DNA of 64,000 bases from Callorhinus ursinus. Taxonomy: Eukaryota; Chordata; Mammalia; Carnivora; Otariidae. The notes beneath the pieces are model-generated. The model worked only from the letters and a program-made list of their open reading frames with translations. It did not search any database and had not been told where the DNA came from. The stretch covers positions 50,064,589 through 50,128,588 of the forward strand of contig NW_020312817.1 of NCBI RefSeq assembly GCF_003265705.1, in the 5' to 3' direction. Positions 63,851-64,000 of this stretch are shown one piece after another. The translations under genes and the position numbers were made by a program. Position 1 is the first letter of the stretch. Every line of letters starts with the position of its first letter.

Positions 63851-64000
63851 AATAAACATTTCTTTAGTTCACGTGTCTGCCATCCACAATTCAGCCTGGA
63901 CTTGGCTGGCAGCCCTTTTGGTCTCAAACAGCCCACTTCACATATCATTGTGGGATTGGCTGGAGTGACAGGACTACTAGACCAGCTCATTTTCCAGCAC

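Overview
This is nuclear DNA of a carnivoran mammal, probably an arctoid caniform (bear, pinniped or mustelid group). About 30 copies of the tRNA-derived carnivore SINE (head like GGGGCGCCTGGGTGGCTCAG, CT-rich body, AATAAA/poly-A tail) are scattered through it, many with target-site duplications (TSDs). Carnivore-type L1 3' ends are also present. The young SINE subfamily typical of dogs was not seen, which argues weakly against a canid. Genes are split by GT-AG introns and have CpG-island promoters.

The gene order C2orf78 - DUSP11 - TPRKB - NAT8 matches the conserved block on human chromosome 2p13, in the opposite orientation. From left to right: (1) 1-10.6 kb, gene-free DNA packed with L2, MLT1-like, SINE, old L1 and retroviral LTR sequence. 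(2) 10.6-11.2 kb, a CpG-rich segment with no recognised gene, possibly a leftward promoter. (3) 11.9-18.9 kb, C2orf78 on the minus strand, three coding exons, 892 codons, intact. (4) 22.4-39.8 kb, DUSP11 on the plus strand, nine coding exons, 332 codons, intact, with the HCxxGxNRTG phosphatase loop. (5) 39.8-48.6 kb, intergenic and repeat-rich. (6) 48.6-55.2 kb, TPRKB on the plus strand, a non-coding first exon plus four coding exons, 175 codons, intact. (7) 55.2-61.6 kb, intergenic. (8) 61.6-63.65 kb, NAT8 on the plus strand, with a non-coding first exon and a single coding exon. NAT8 carries an in-frame TAG at codon 181 of a frame that otherwise stays open for 229 codons.

The genes are neighbours by synteny and do not form a pathway. 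DUSP11 removes 5' phosphates from RNA, TPRKB belongs to the KEOPS tRNA-modification complex, NAT8 is an ER acetyltransferase of kidney and liver, and C2orf78 has no known function. C2orf78 and DUSP11 are divergently arranged, with start codons about 3.6 kb apart.

I found no undescribed gene system. The items most worth a second look are the NAT8 nonsense codon, a perfect 125-bp duplication between two DUSP11 introns, the orphan CpG segment at 10.7-11.1 kb, an HNF1-like site upstream of NAT8, and a lost upstream start codon in DUSP11. Exon borders were derived by hand from splice consensus and reading phase. Repeat borders are approximate.
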